Source: Ampelocalamus luodianensis
Lineage: Eukaryota > Streptophyta > Magnoliopsida > Poales > Poaceae
Direction of reading: 5' to 3'
DNA: 64,000 nucleotides
NCBI GenBank assembly: GCA_036346255.1
Contig: CM070628.1
Span: 2,247,840-2,311,839 of the forward strand
The notes beneath the pieces were generated by a model. That model was not told the DNA's origin, made no database searches, and worked only from the letters and a program-made list of their open reading frames with translations. This document shows, piece after piece, positions 1-9,779 of the stretch. The position numbers and the translations under genes are program-made. The first letter of the stretch is position 1. Every line of letters starts with the position of its first letter.

Positions 1-1360
1 TGCCCTGCATGAAACAAGAGATGAACTGTTCAAGGAAACAAAGAAAACATGACACATCTTTCCTTTCCTTGTTCTTTGTCGTTGTTCATATAGTAGTATA
101 GTACAACTGTACGAGTCACCGTTCTGTGTTATCTTATTCCTCTCTCCGACTGAATATATATATTCAGCAGGTTTCCATCAATTTAGCAAAATGCTAGTAC
201 TCATCACTGACTCTGCAAGGACGTGAAGAGTGGAGCACCAGCAGAGCAGATTATTCCTTTCTCTTTGGATTCTTGTTGGTCCATTGCTCGATGCTTATAG
301 CATGTCGGTCATCTAGCTTGCACAGAGCAAGATCGACACAATCTGCCATTTTCTGTTTGGATGAGCTCACGCTAGTGTTTAAAAAAGGGTATGGTACCCT
401 GAAAGTCTGAAAGTGTTCTTGAGTAATTTCTAGAGACAAGGCTTGTACTGCAATTCTGGCGCTTGAGATCATGGCCTCATGGGTAAGTAAGTTCAGCAGC
501 CACGCGAGAGTAGAAAGAAGATGACACGAGTAGCCACTCTCGTGGCTCCTGCTGGAGTCCAAAACGAAAAAGTTCATTTAACACCACTAAACTCTTCCGA
601 CAGTTCGCAAATCAACCATGAACAACTAAACCAGACACTTTACCCACATCAACTATCAATACCATTAATTTTACCCCCCTTGAGTCCATTCCACTCTGGT
701 TTTAAACTAACGTGACGGTGGTTTTGACATGTAGACTAGTTTTGACCGACATGGCATCCTAGTAGGTGATAGTGAGTCAGGTGGGGGCCACATGCCATCC
801 TGTAAGCCCCTCTTCCTCCTTTCTCTGTCTCTCTCCACCTCTCTCTTAAGCCCGAGCTAGCCGGGCCTCGTCGCCAATTGCCTCCTCCTTCCTCTTCCTT
901 CCCTTGCCGACATGGATGCTAACCTGGAGCTCGGGGGCAGTGACCGGCGATGCGGGGATGCGCGCACTAGAGCAGGGCACTGCGGGGAGCAGCAGCGCGT
1001 CAGAGGGGCAGCAAGCGATAGGAGCAAACTAGGAGACGGTGACCGGCGAGTGGAGGAAGTGGTCAGCAACCGCTGCGCCCATATCCAGATCCAGCGAACA
1101 GGGGCGGTGGTCGACGATCTCAGCACATCCACCGGCGATATCATATTCGTCTTCGGTGGTGGGATTCGGACACCATCGTCGTTAGCACCGTGCGATCTCG
1201 CCACGCAGGGAGGGCAGCGAAGCATGCGACCCCCCCCCCCCCCAACTCGCCGCCCGCGTACGAGGAGGGGAAGTGGAGGACACCAACCCTGAGGCGCATC
1301 GGCTCCGGCAATGGAGGCGGGGGCGTCTGGCGGCAGTCTGAAGAATTTAGACCCGTCATT
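1..1360. other. Non-genic stretch with GC-rich, repeat-like segment
   Basis: No convincing gene is present. 1-520 is ordinary AT-rich sequence. From about 550 the base composition shifts to pyrimidine-rich and then strongly GC-rich (840-1330), with a run of 14 C at about 1230-1243. The open frames here are on both strands at once, which is expected from GC-rich DNA, and none shows a recognisable domain. The segment reads like the interior of a dispersed repeat, but I could not find its ends. Confidence 0.4.
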
Positions 1361-2532
1361 ATGAGTTAATAGAGTATTTTGATAATTAATAACAATCGTC
1401 ATGTGAAATAACATTTTTCATGAGTTGGTGAAGCAGGTTGAGTCTCATGATGATGAAGACTTACGATGTTATTATGTGTTGATAAGCATCAAGACAAGAT
1501 CATAAAAGTGAAGAAGACCATCATATGTTGATGATATTAAAGTCAAGATCCCGGACTTAAAGTGGAGATGTTCGTCATCAAGTGATCACTCCAAGATGTC
1601 TTCCTAGTTTTTTTACCGGTCTCGGTGTTTGGTGTGGAGACCGAATTGTTAGTATAGGTTGTCGTACTATTAAGAGGGGTCTTGACTAGTAGCTCGAGTA
1701 TGTCATGTGTTGATAGCTCTTAGTGTTTGCTCTAGCTCTCTTCAACACGTTGCCGATATTTACGAATGTGTTTTGTAAATAGTTGAGACTCATGCATAAT
1801 CCTTGTAGCATGTGACTTTAGTTTGCGAATGTGTTTTGCAAATGGTTTAAGTCCATGTACCAAATTTTTATAGTGTGATTCTAAAAGTCAACAAATATGT
1901 TTTGCAACTTGTTGAGAATCTCGCTTTCATCCCTTGTTTGCATCGCACATCCCAGGCTGAGTGTCGGTCTAAATGTCCTGGCGGTTTGGTCTGACCGGTG
2001 GGACCCCAATCTGTCCGCCATGTGTTGGTCGATCTGACCGGCCCCATGGTCAATCACCCTGGTTTGCTTTTTCTAGAGATGGGTGTTTTTCCCCTTAGCT
2101 TGACTCCTTTGTGGAGCGGTCTGACCGGTCCATGTGAGGGAGATCAGTCCGGTTGAGTATCCAACTACTAGTTTTTATAGCCGTTGGAGCTAGGATGGTC
2201 TGACCAACCATTGGTTGACGGTCAAACCAAAAATCCCTGTTTTTTTCTGCAAATTCTCCTCCAACGGCTACTTTTCTTGTGTGGGTATATAAATACCCCC
2301 TTGTGGCCGGTTGTGGGAGAGTGTTGGTGCCATTTTCGTTCTCTTTGAGCAAAGAGCGAGCTATCTCCTCTCTTTTGTACATGTGTTGCACTTAGTGAGT
2401 TTTAGAAAGCAAAATCCTAGTACATGTACTGCCTTAGGTGTTGGATTTAGTATCAATTGAGCTTAGACACTTGATTCATTCAAGTGAGCGTCTCCGACTT
2501 ATTACTCTTGGTCTCTCTCTTGGTGTATATTA
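1360..2532 (+). repeat. LTR-like fragment with GGTCTGACCGG motifs
   Basis: This stretch carries several copies of the motif GGTCTGACCGG and variants (about 1987, 2031, 2118), a TATA box (TATATAAATA, 2286-2295) and a leader-like region after it, as in the promoter half of a plant LTR. The same motif family returns in inverted orientation at about 6150-6500 and again at about 56790-58470. No LTR ends, primer binding site or coding region is seen, so it is a fragment. The retrotransposon superfamily is not determined. Confidence 0.45.
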
Positions 2533-2593
2533 CGTTCGGTTAAGTGTTATATTCGAAGTGAAAGTATGTACTCCCGGGAGTACGAAACATGCG

Positions 2594-2595
<2 letters not shown>
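2533..2595 (+). mobile_element. Terminal fragment of a Micron-like (TA)n-flanked MITE
   Basis: The segment contains the near-palindrome GTACTCCCGGGAGTAC and abuts a (AT)n tract. It aligns by eye with the right end of the complete small element at 60572-60916: both read TTAAGTG..ATATT..GAAGTGA..AGTA..GTACTC..GGAGTACGAAA and then ..GCGTC. Only this end is present; the other end is missing, replaced by LTR-like sequence. Rice Micron is a known microsatellite-targeting element family. Assignment to that type rests on the (TA)n context and end similarity only. Confidence 0.5.

Positions 2596-2641
<46 letters not shown>
2596..2641. repeat. (AT)n microsatellite
   Basis: About 23 uninterrupted AT dinucleotides follow directly after the transposon-end-like sequence. 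The same arrangement occurs at 54391. Confidence 0.95.
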
Positions 2642-2643
<2 letters not shown>

Positions 2644-2644
2644 T

Positions 2645-3106
2645 GTTTAGTCAGTAGTGTCTCGTACGTGTACAGCAACAGGCGTGCGTGTACTTGAGTT
2701 GGTCACACGAGGAGCGGAGGCAGCAGTAGGGACGACCAAGCTAGGGCAACAGCATCGACAAAAAAGTGTTTTAACCTTCGCATGGCACGGCGTATGGGTA
2801 GATCAGGAGAGCATGCAGGTGCTTGGCCTCTGGCACAAAAAGTCGTATAAGCAACGGCCACCATCACGTGGGCCTCTCTTAGCCTAGCAGTTAGCACACA
2901 TTGAAGTAGATCTAGGAGCATGGCATTCCCTGCCTGCTTGATCCATTACAACCTGTAGTCGGAAGAGATCGACCGACCCGGCCATAAGTTGGTAGGTAGG
3001 TAGCCATCTCAGATCAGATCAGATGCCCTGGTCCACCGGCCGGAAAAGAACCCTCCAAATATAGCGGTTTGCATCAACGCTGTCGCGTGTGTCATGTCAT
3101 GTGTGT

Positions 3107-3140
<34 letters not shown>

Positions 3141-3155
3141 CTTGTTCAATCCAAA
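2645..3155. other. Non-genic stretch with poly-A tract
   Basis: No gene is seen. It contains short overlapping GATCAGATCAGATC motifs near 3010 and a T/A homopolymer tract (3110-3140) just before the foldback element. Confidence 0.5.
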
Positions 3156-4305
3156 CTGGAGTTTTTGGCTAAAATAGCGCTGTTAGCGTGCACAATAACA
3201 AAATTAGCCCCCCACATGTATCAAAGGCAAAATTAACACCTTGTCTATGTTTAGAAGACCAGATTTGCTAAAGACACGACACATATCGAATCAGACCCTT
3301 AGGGCGCGGAATTGCCACGTCCGGCCCCCAAAGGCGTAAAAATACCACGTCCGGCCCCTAGGGGTACGAAAATACCCTCGTTCGGACCCTAGGAGCACGG
3401 AATTACCCCCGTCCGCCCCCAGGGGTGCGGATTCTCTCTCCTTCAGAAAAGTACTATTTACAGGACTTTCTAAATATAGCAAATGAGCTCCAAAAAATGA
3501 TGCATTTTTTTGTGGATGCTTATGAAATAGCGTATTTGCTTGTGTAATTTTTATTTTTGTCTGATCTGATCACTCTCCGGGGATGTGACGGTGTCATCAC
3601 CAAGCAAGACGATGGCGACGGTAGGATTCGGCATGTTGTGGAAAGTATTTTGCGCATGTTTTTGAAAATTTTCTAAAATTGATTATTTTATTTGCATACA
3701 AACAGTAGCCTTAAATGAATTTTTGGAAAAAAAAAGTATGAACATATAAAATTCTGAAAAAAATGCACAACCAATTACACTATATCAGGAGACTTCACAA
3801 AAAACTCTCATAATTTTTGGAGCTCATTTGCTATATTTATAAATTCCTACAAATAGTAGATTTAAAGGAATTTTTGGGGAAAAGTAAGAATATATAAAAT
3901 TCTGGAAAAAAAATTACACAATCAAGTACACTATTTTAGGAGCCTCCATAAAAAAATTAATAATTTTGGGGGGCTCATTGTTATATTTAAAATTTTCTAC
4001 AAATAATACTTTTCTAGAGGAGAGAGAATCTGCACCTATCCCCTAGGGGTGGACGAGGGTAATTCCATGCCCCTAGAGGCCGGACGATGGTACTTTCGCG
4101 CCTCTGGAGGCCGAACGAGGCATTTCCGCTCCCTTGGAGGCCAGATTCGCGATGTGTCGCGTCCTTGGCAATTCCGGTCCTCTACGGCACGGACAATGTG
4201 TCATTTTTGCATTTGATGTATGTAGGTGCTAGTTTTACTATTACGTAAGACAACAACACTATTTTAGCCAAAAAAATCTCCAAACAGAAGCTAACGAGTG
4301 TGAAC
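3156..4305. mobile_element. Foldback / long-TIR element (non-autonomous MULE-like)
   Basis: Left arm (about 3156-3490) and right arm (about 3960-4305) are inverted copies of one another over more than 300 bp, with moderate divergence. Shared landmarks in order from the outside are GGCTAAAATAG, then a (..)GACACGACACAT / GACGCGACACAT block, then several copies of a CGTCCGGCC/CGTTCGG-type motif, then GATTCTCTCTCC and AAATATA.CAAATGAGC. The central 460 bp is AT-rich and itself holds a diverged direct duplication (about 3715-3840 and 3865-3965). No transposase is encoded. Exact termini and target duplication were not resolved. Superfamily (MULE or other foldback) is inferred from long TIRs only. 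Confidence 0.6.
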
Positions 4306-4309
4306 CACA

Positions 4310-4985
4310 CTCTATTGCACTGTTTGGGGAGCTGTAGCTTTTCTGAAAATCTTTTTATTATTATTTCTAGGCTAAAAGCAGTTTTAGCTTATGGTTGTTG
4401 CTTTTCCTGAGAGATCATTTGACAGTCTGGCTTCAGCTGTGAGAGAAGAATGAGATGATTGAAATATCATTGAACGTTCTGAAGGCATGTTTGTATGATG
4501 ATTTAGTGTAAATATCATTGTTTTTATTCTTTTTATGAAAATATTAACGAAATATATTACTACTTGTTTGTTTGCTAAAAAGGCCAAACTCTGAAGAGAA
4601 AATACGTGAAGGTGAGCTGTTGGACTAGAACAATGACTAGAGGGTGAATAGGAGCTATACTTTTTTCGACCCTCAATCGAATTCAACTTCTTCTTCTTCT
4701 CAATAACTATGAAAACTATGAATATCAGAGAACAAAAGCCTAACGAAAGTCTTGTGTTGAAACCGATGAATTCCGGAGACACAAAAACCAAAATCACAAA
4801 AAAAAACTCACAAGATGGCACACCTCTGGTCGGTTGGACTGATAGCTCGAGGTGGCGGTTTGACCACTGGTGCCCTAAGCCCAGCCCAAGATGATCACTA
4901 AAAGACCTAACCTCTACTCTAGTGATCCAAAACCTCTTAAACTTCGACCATAGCTCATCAAGAAAACCATAAACAATTATGATCG
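4310..4985. other. AT-rich non-genic stretch
   Basis: An open frame of about 200 codons exists on the minus strand, but its composition is that of translated AT-rich non-coding DNA, with no domain and no homologue that I recognise. It leads into the LTR-like repeat that follows. Confidence 0.4.
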
Positions 4986-4989
4986 ACAA

Positions 4990-6530
4990 TTGGAACGATC
5001 AAAGCCAAGATTCCACAAATTTCTTGGATCAGGTCAAGAGGGCACAAGAATTGAGGAAATTCAAACTTTGACCCAAAAAATTGCTCGTAAGTGGATGATG
5101 ATCAAGATGATCCTAGATGTATTCTTACATGTCCTAGTAAGCTAGATCACAGCATGAAGATCAAGAAAACCAAATGAATAAGCAAAATCCAAAAAAGCAT
5201 CAAAGAAAGAGCAGGAACAAGAAAGAACTTATCTTAAGAAAATCTTACTTGGATTGATTTGAGAAGATTGTTGGTTTACATGCACTCCATCATGGAGGAC
5301 AAAAGATCAATACTTGAGCACTCAATCAATTCATCTCTCACAAACCCTAGCCTCATCTACTCCACTTTCCCACAAATCACAAATTAGGTTTTAAACTTGA
5401 GAAGGCTTGTGAGGCTCCAAATCTGATCCTCTCTCTTTTATAGTGGAGGCTAGGTTTAGAGATAAAATCTTACTGGGCATCCGTTAAGCCCACACACAAA
5501 CATGCTTCTCAAAGCGGATGACGAACCAGGCTTCTCAAAGCGGATGACGAACTGGGCTTCTCGAATCCATCTTTTTTGTGATCTCCATCTTCACTTGACC
5601 TAAATCGCATCTCCTTGCGCCGCAGTTTTGCTAAAGGTCACCAATGCGGTATTTTGGTGAAGATACCAAAATACCCCTTCTCGATCATTCTCCAAAGTCC
5701 GAGTCGAATCGTTGTGAAGCAATTTCATGCTTTGCCACGTGTAGGTTGGTCAATGGATCTCTTTATGTTGGCAAGTCTCTTCCATCCGGCTCCCACCAAA
5801 ACTACTATGACACTTGCACCCACCCCCACGCCGCTTGATTTAACCCATCGCACCGAGCTTTCCGTTTGGTCATCCTTGTCCATATTGCGTCATGCTTGCG
5901 TCCAATGACTTCACCCAACATCGTTAATCATTCTGGATCTCAGTTCTTCTAGCATAGTCCCGATCATCTTTGCCGTTGACCGTCGTTGACCACCAAGCCT
6001 CCTGCACAACAATAGACTAAGAAATTGATTCTACGCATAAGTTCTTCGTAACTCGACCAACGTTAGTCAAAATATGTATCATGCAACACATATGCACTGA
6101 AAACCATAACTTTAACCTAACCCACAAAGATCATCGCCTTCCCGGCGCATGATCATGGTCTGGCCGATCAGACCGCCGCCCTGGCCGATCAGACCACTGT
6201 TGGTCTAACCACCCAACTGAAGGCCGGTCGGACTGCTTAGGTCTTTCGCCAAATTTTCACCATGAAATTTTACAGACTCTGTGGAAACGTAATTCAAATA
6301 GAAATTTTGACTCGAAGCTCCAAAATTTACGGGATCAAGTGCAAAAGAACCCTCTCACTTGCCTACACCCTTTATTTTTTGTGTGGCTCAAAATTCCAAA
6401 GAAAACTTTGGGCCAGTCAGATAGCTAGTCCCTCAATTGGCCGATCAGACCGCTAGTTCATCTGGTCAGACCACCACCCAGGTCGGTTTGACCTCCTAAC
6501 GGCCGACAACAGACTGAGTTTTCCAAAAAC
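4990..6530 (-). repeat. LTR-like fragment, GGTCTGACCGG family, inverted
   Basis: The minus strand carries a TATA box (complement of TTTTATA, 5436-5442) and a leader. The plus strand carries complements of the GGTCTGACCGG motif (GGCCGATCAGACCGCC near 6170, GGTCAGACCACC near 6465). The order of landmarks (GATGATCCTAGAT near 5110, GGAGGACAAAA near 5295, CTATAATATAGTGGAGG-like TATA region, then GACCG motifs) matches the second copy at about 56750-58600, and the middle part matches 60205-60490. This is one dispersed LTR-like family. No coding capacity is seen. Confidence 0.5.
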
Positions 6531-7858
6531 GAGAGTTTTGCCAAACGCCTCAACGTTATTATCAATTGTTCATCACATTGATATTAGGAGCATATTCTCG
6601 TGACATCACGTAAACTTATACTGAATGCTTGTGCAGAGCACAGACTCTGCCGGCAGGGCACTGTTCTCGTGCAGTGCATTACAGGCATACATAAGTAGCG
6701 GCTACCACCAACAGCGCATGCCACTGAACACAGCGCCCTAGCGCGCGCGACAGTGTGCAGCGACGAACGCCGGCCACTGATTAAACAAGCGAGCTAGCCA
6801 GCGTCGCTGTCCAATCTCTCGTGTTTCGCTCGCGCTGGACCCTGGACTCACTCCCCTCAAGGCTCGGCTGCACCGTGCATACGCACGTCGCGTGGAGCAT
6901 GGCATGTCGGGGCGGCGCGGGCACAACGGTTAGTGGCCAACGGATCGGTCCCTTTCCGGGCGAGCGCATCATGCAACGAATGGTGTGTATTATTGCTGGA
7001 GTGTGCTCTGCGAGATGACTTGCGTTGTGGCTGCAGCCTGTGTAGGTCATCATAGCGATCGGCCGGGCGAGAGCAGTTTTCGCCGGAAAAAATGTTGGAC
7101 CGGACCGGCTAAGGCAGGCGTGGCCGCGCGCGCTCCATCGCCTCCTCACGCGCTGAAAAGCTGGGAAGCAGACGCACCGCCAGTGGCGGATCCACTACGG
7201 GCACTCGAGCAGGTTCGAGCACCGGCTCTGCTCACGGTATCTTTGATAACTTTATAGTATCTTTGTTATTATTTGTATTGTAATTTTTTTTTATTTTTGT
7301 TGTTAAGGTTACTACTTATGCATATTTTTTTACTTTCAAAATGCATTATCTAGTATTAACATATTATAACTTTGTTCATCATAATTTATGTATCAATTTA
7401 GATTGCATATAACATTTAAATGTATACTTTCTAACTCACCGCATCGTAACTTTATCTTACTAACACCCTTCTATTTTCGTCCTGAATATGCCGCCGCACA
7501 CCGCGCACGAACCCACACGGTGAGCTACAAGTGGGACGTGTACGGCTTTGCATTCGTGTTGACACGATGATGCAGCGAGGCAAGGTCAGCTAGCTCAACT
7601 GAAATCTGCAGCAATCTCTCCCGTCATGTTCGACTCATCCCGTCATCAGGCAACCATCCAGGTGGTAAATACCCTGCTCGCGCGTCGGCTATGCATCGAT
7701 CCTAGAGGTCATAAAATGTTCCGACAAGACAGGATTTTGAGTGTGTTTGGTTGATGCACATCTAGCATTTGCCGTGACACTCTTTCTTAACTAGTCTTTC
7801 GGTTCTTACTCCCACGACCCACATGTCCTATACTTAAGGGACAATTCGCTATATGGAA
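6531..7858. other. Non-genic stretch
   Basis: Overlapping open frames at 6740-7260 occur on both strands in a GC-rich patch and show no domain or gene structure. From 7184 a CAGTGGCGGATCCAC motif followed by AT-rich DNA resembles one end of a small transposon, but I found no convincing partner end. Confidence 0.35.
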
Positions 7859-9146
7859 AAATTGGTTTTATTAGCGATCCTTTCGTGCATATTGAGAGAA
7901 ATAATACTGTTTTGGTGATGCAGTGTAAAATGACATCACAAACACTTGAAAATATTAGGAATGACATTGCCGTCGGCTTGGCACCTGTTAGTCGACATTG
8001 TATGGGTAAAAAAACATATATGCCCTCCCAACCCATCTTTTTTTCTTCTTCCTCTACCGAACGTCAGTGCCGCGTCGCCAAGCCCTCCTCGCCACCACCT
8101 GCGACGCCCTCGCTTGCCCCTTCGTCACCGCCTCCTTCCTCTCCGCGCTTCCCTCCCACGCTGTGCTGGCCTCCCTCACCCGCGGCGCCCCGTTCCCCTC
8201 CCAAGCCGTGTCGGCCGGCACCTTCGCCTCGTCGTTCCGGCTAAACCAGTGAGCTCCTCTCCAAATTGTTTGCGTCAAAACGTGTTCGTGAGTATCCTCT
8301 TCCTTTACCCTTAACTAATTTGAAAATTTCTCATCGGCAGCCTTGTCGCATCACCTTCTTCCCTAAGTCCGACCGAATCCACCGCCATTGTCGCCATTTC
8401 TGCTCTAGTGAGTTTCTTCCCAATTCCCTCTTACCAGAGCACCCACACACCTCCTTCCTTCTTCCTAGGCATCGGATTTGAAGCCTCCCTCACCCAGTCG
8501 CCGCCTCCACGGTGAGCCGCTCGTGCCACCAGGCCGCCTCGCATATTCTTCGCCTCCATCATCCGGCCTGGTGAGTCCCCCTCACTCCCCTCCCACTCGT
8601 GCTCACCTTCGTTTAACCCCTCTTCCACCCAAGCGCCGCCGCCCCATTCCTCGCGCGTGCCTTGGTGCGTGCTTGGCCGCGACACCACCACCCCTAGCCT
8701 CCTCTCCCTGTCAGTGACCCATTTTTGAGGCCACCGCCTCCGCTCTGCAGCTCCCTCGCCGCCGACGAGAACGCCCCGTGGGCTCTCTTCGCCTCCTCTG
8801 TTTCCACTCTGCCTTGCCTCCCTCTCTCTCTCTCCCCGGTGGTGGAGGAGGGGGCACCGAGGGAGTGGGAGGTGCCGCGAGTGGAGGAGGAACGGCATCG
8901 ACACCGTCTCATTGGAGAGAGAGGGAGGGAGAAGCGCTATTGTTGACCTGGAGGGAGGGGGTAAAATGGGCATTAAGATTGTATTATATCACGTCATATG
9001 TGTTTGCTGCTAAAAACGAGCGGAAAATGTGACGGCAGTGTTATTTTCGAGATTTCAGAGTCTTTGTGGTGCCATTTTGCAGTGCGTCGCCAAAACGATG
9101 TTAATTTTCTTAAATACGATTGAAAGCAATGCTACTGAACCAATTC
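7859..9146. mobile_element. Pack-MULE-like element with GC-rich cargo
   Basis: Inverted arms of about 117 bp are visible at 7859-7975 and 9029-9146. Shared landmarks are ATTGGTT, GTTTTGG.GA.GCA.TG.AAAATG, CACAAA and the inner ACACTGCCGTC/ACATTGCCGTC. The roughly 1-kb interior is GC- and pyrimidine-rich, unlike the AT-rich flanks. It contains several canonical GTGAGT donor-like sites (8288, 8408, 8571) and CAG/TAG acceptor-like sites (for example near 8340 and 8469), as expected for transduplicated gene pieces with introns. No transposase is present. The donor gene of the cargo is not recognised. The outermost termini and the 9-bp target duplication typical of MULEs were not resolved. Confidence 0.55.
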
Positions 9147-9494
9147 CTCCGTTCGCTATATGCCACTGAATAACTTTGAATCTTTATAATATGCCATCGT
9201 TGTCTCATTGATATATAGGTCCTAGACCCAAATGTGAGTCTCGCAGTTAGTAGCATATTATAAATTATGTGGTTATCCAATGACATATCAGTGAATTTTC
9301 TCCTTAACTTGTGTCTAACTTTTGCCATAATTGTGACGGGCATTTATATGGCTGTACTTTCTACGGCAAGCTACACACAGACACACAGTTCTCCTTATAA
9401 AGATCCTAAGCTCATATTCTCAAGCATGTTAATCATGAACTCACCGGGCCCTTACTCAACAGCTATAGCTGATCTAAAGCTGTGGGGAGGGGAA

Positions 9495-9589
9495 TGGGCC
9501 TGCCAAGAACAGCCCTTGGACCGAGCCCACGACTCACTTTATGGGCTGGCCCGTGCCAACCCCACTCCACTCCGCCACTTTACAGCCCA
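9495..9589. promoter_or_regulatory. Site II (TGGGCY) cluster upstream of the YEATS gene
   Basis: TGGGCC at 9495-9500, AGCCCA at 9524-9529, TGGGCT at 9542-9547 and AGCCCA at 9584-9589 lie 190-290 bp before the ATG. Such motifs bind TCP-type factors and are typical of plant housekeeping and growth-related promoters. A regulatory role here is inferred. Confidence 0.5.
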
Positions 9590-9760
9590 ACCCGTACAAT
9601 CCTGGACCACACCAACGCGCCGAACCCACTAGTAGCCTAGTACGACTACGACCCGAACCCAACCGACCAGTCTGACCCATCAAACCGACCCGACCCGACC
9701 CGACCATCCTCGCGTAGTCTTCGTCTCCCTCCGCGGTGGCCTGACCCGAGCCCCACCCCC

Positions 9761-9767
9761 AAACCCT
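9761..9767 (+). promoter_or_regulatory. Telo-box-like motif before the YEATS gene ATG
   Basis: AAACCCT lies 13 bp before the start codon. Telo-box motifs commonly accompany site II elements in plant ribosome and chromatin genes. Confidence 0.4.
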
Positions 9768-9779
9768 CGCCACCCGCCG

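Noticed and set aside
857..1414. 185-codon minus-strand open frame and a 126-codon plus-strand one over the same region
   Set aside because: Both strands are open because of high GC content. No domain, splice structure or promoter supports either.
7184..7500. Possible small transposon starting CAGTGGCGGATCC
   Set aside because: The start resembles common plant transposon ends, but neither an inverted partner nor an 8-bp duplication was convincing.
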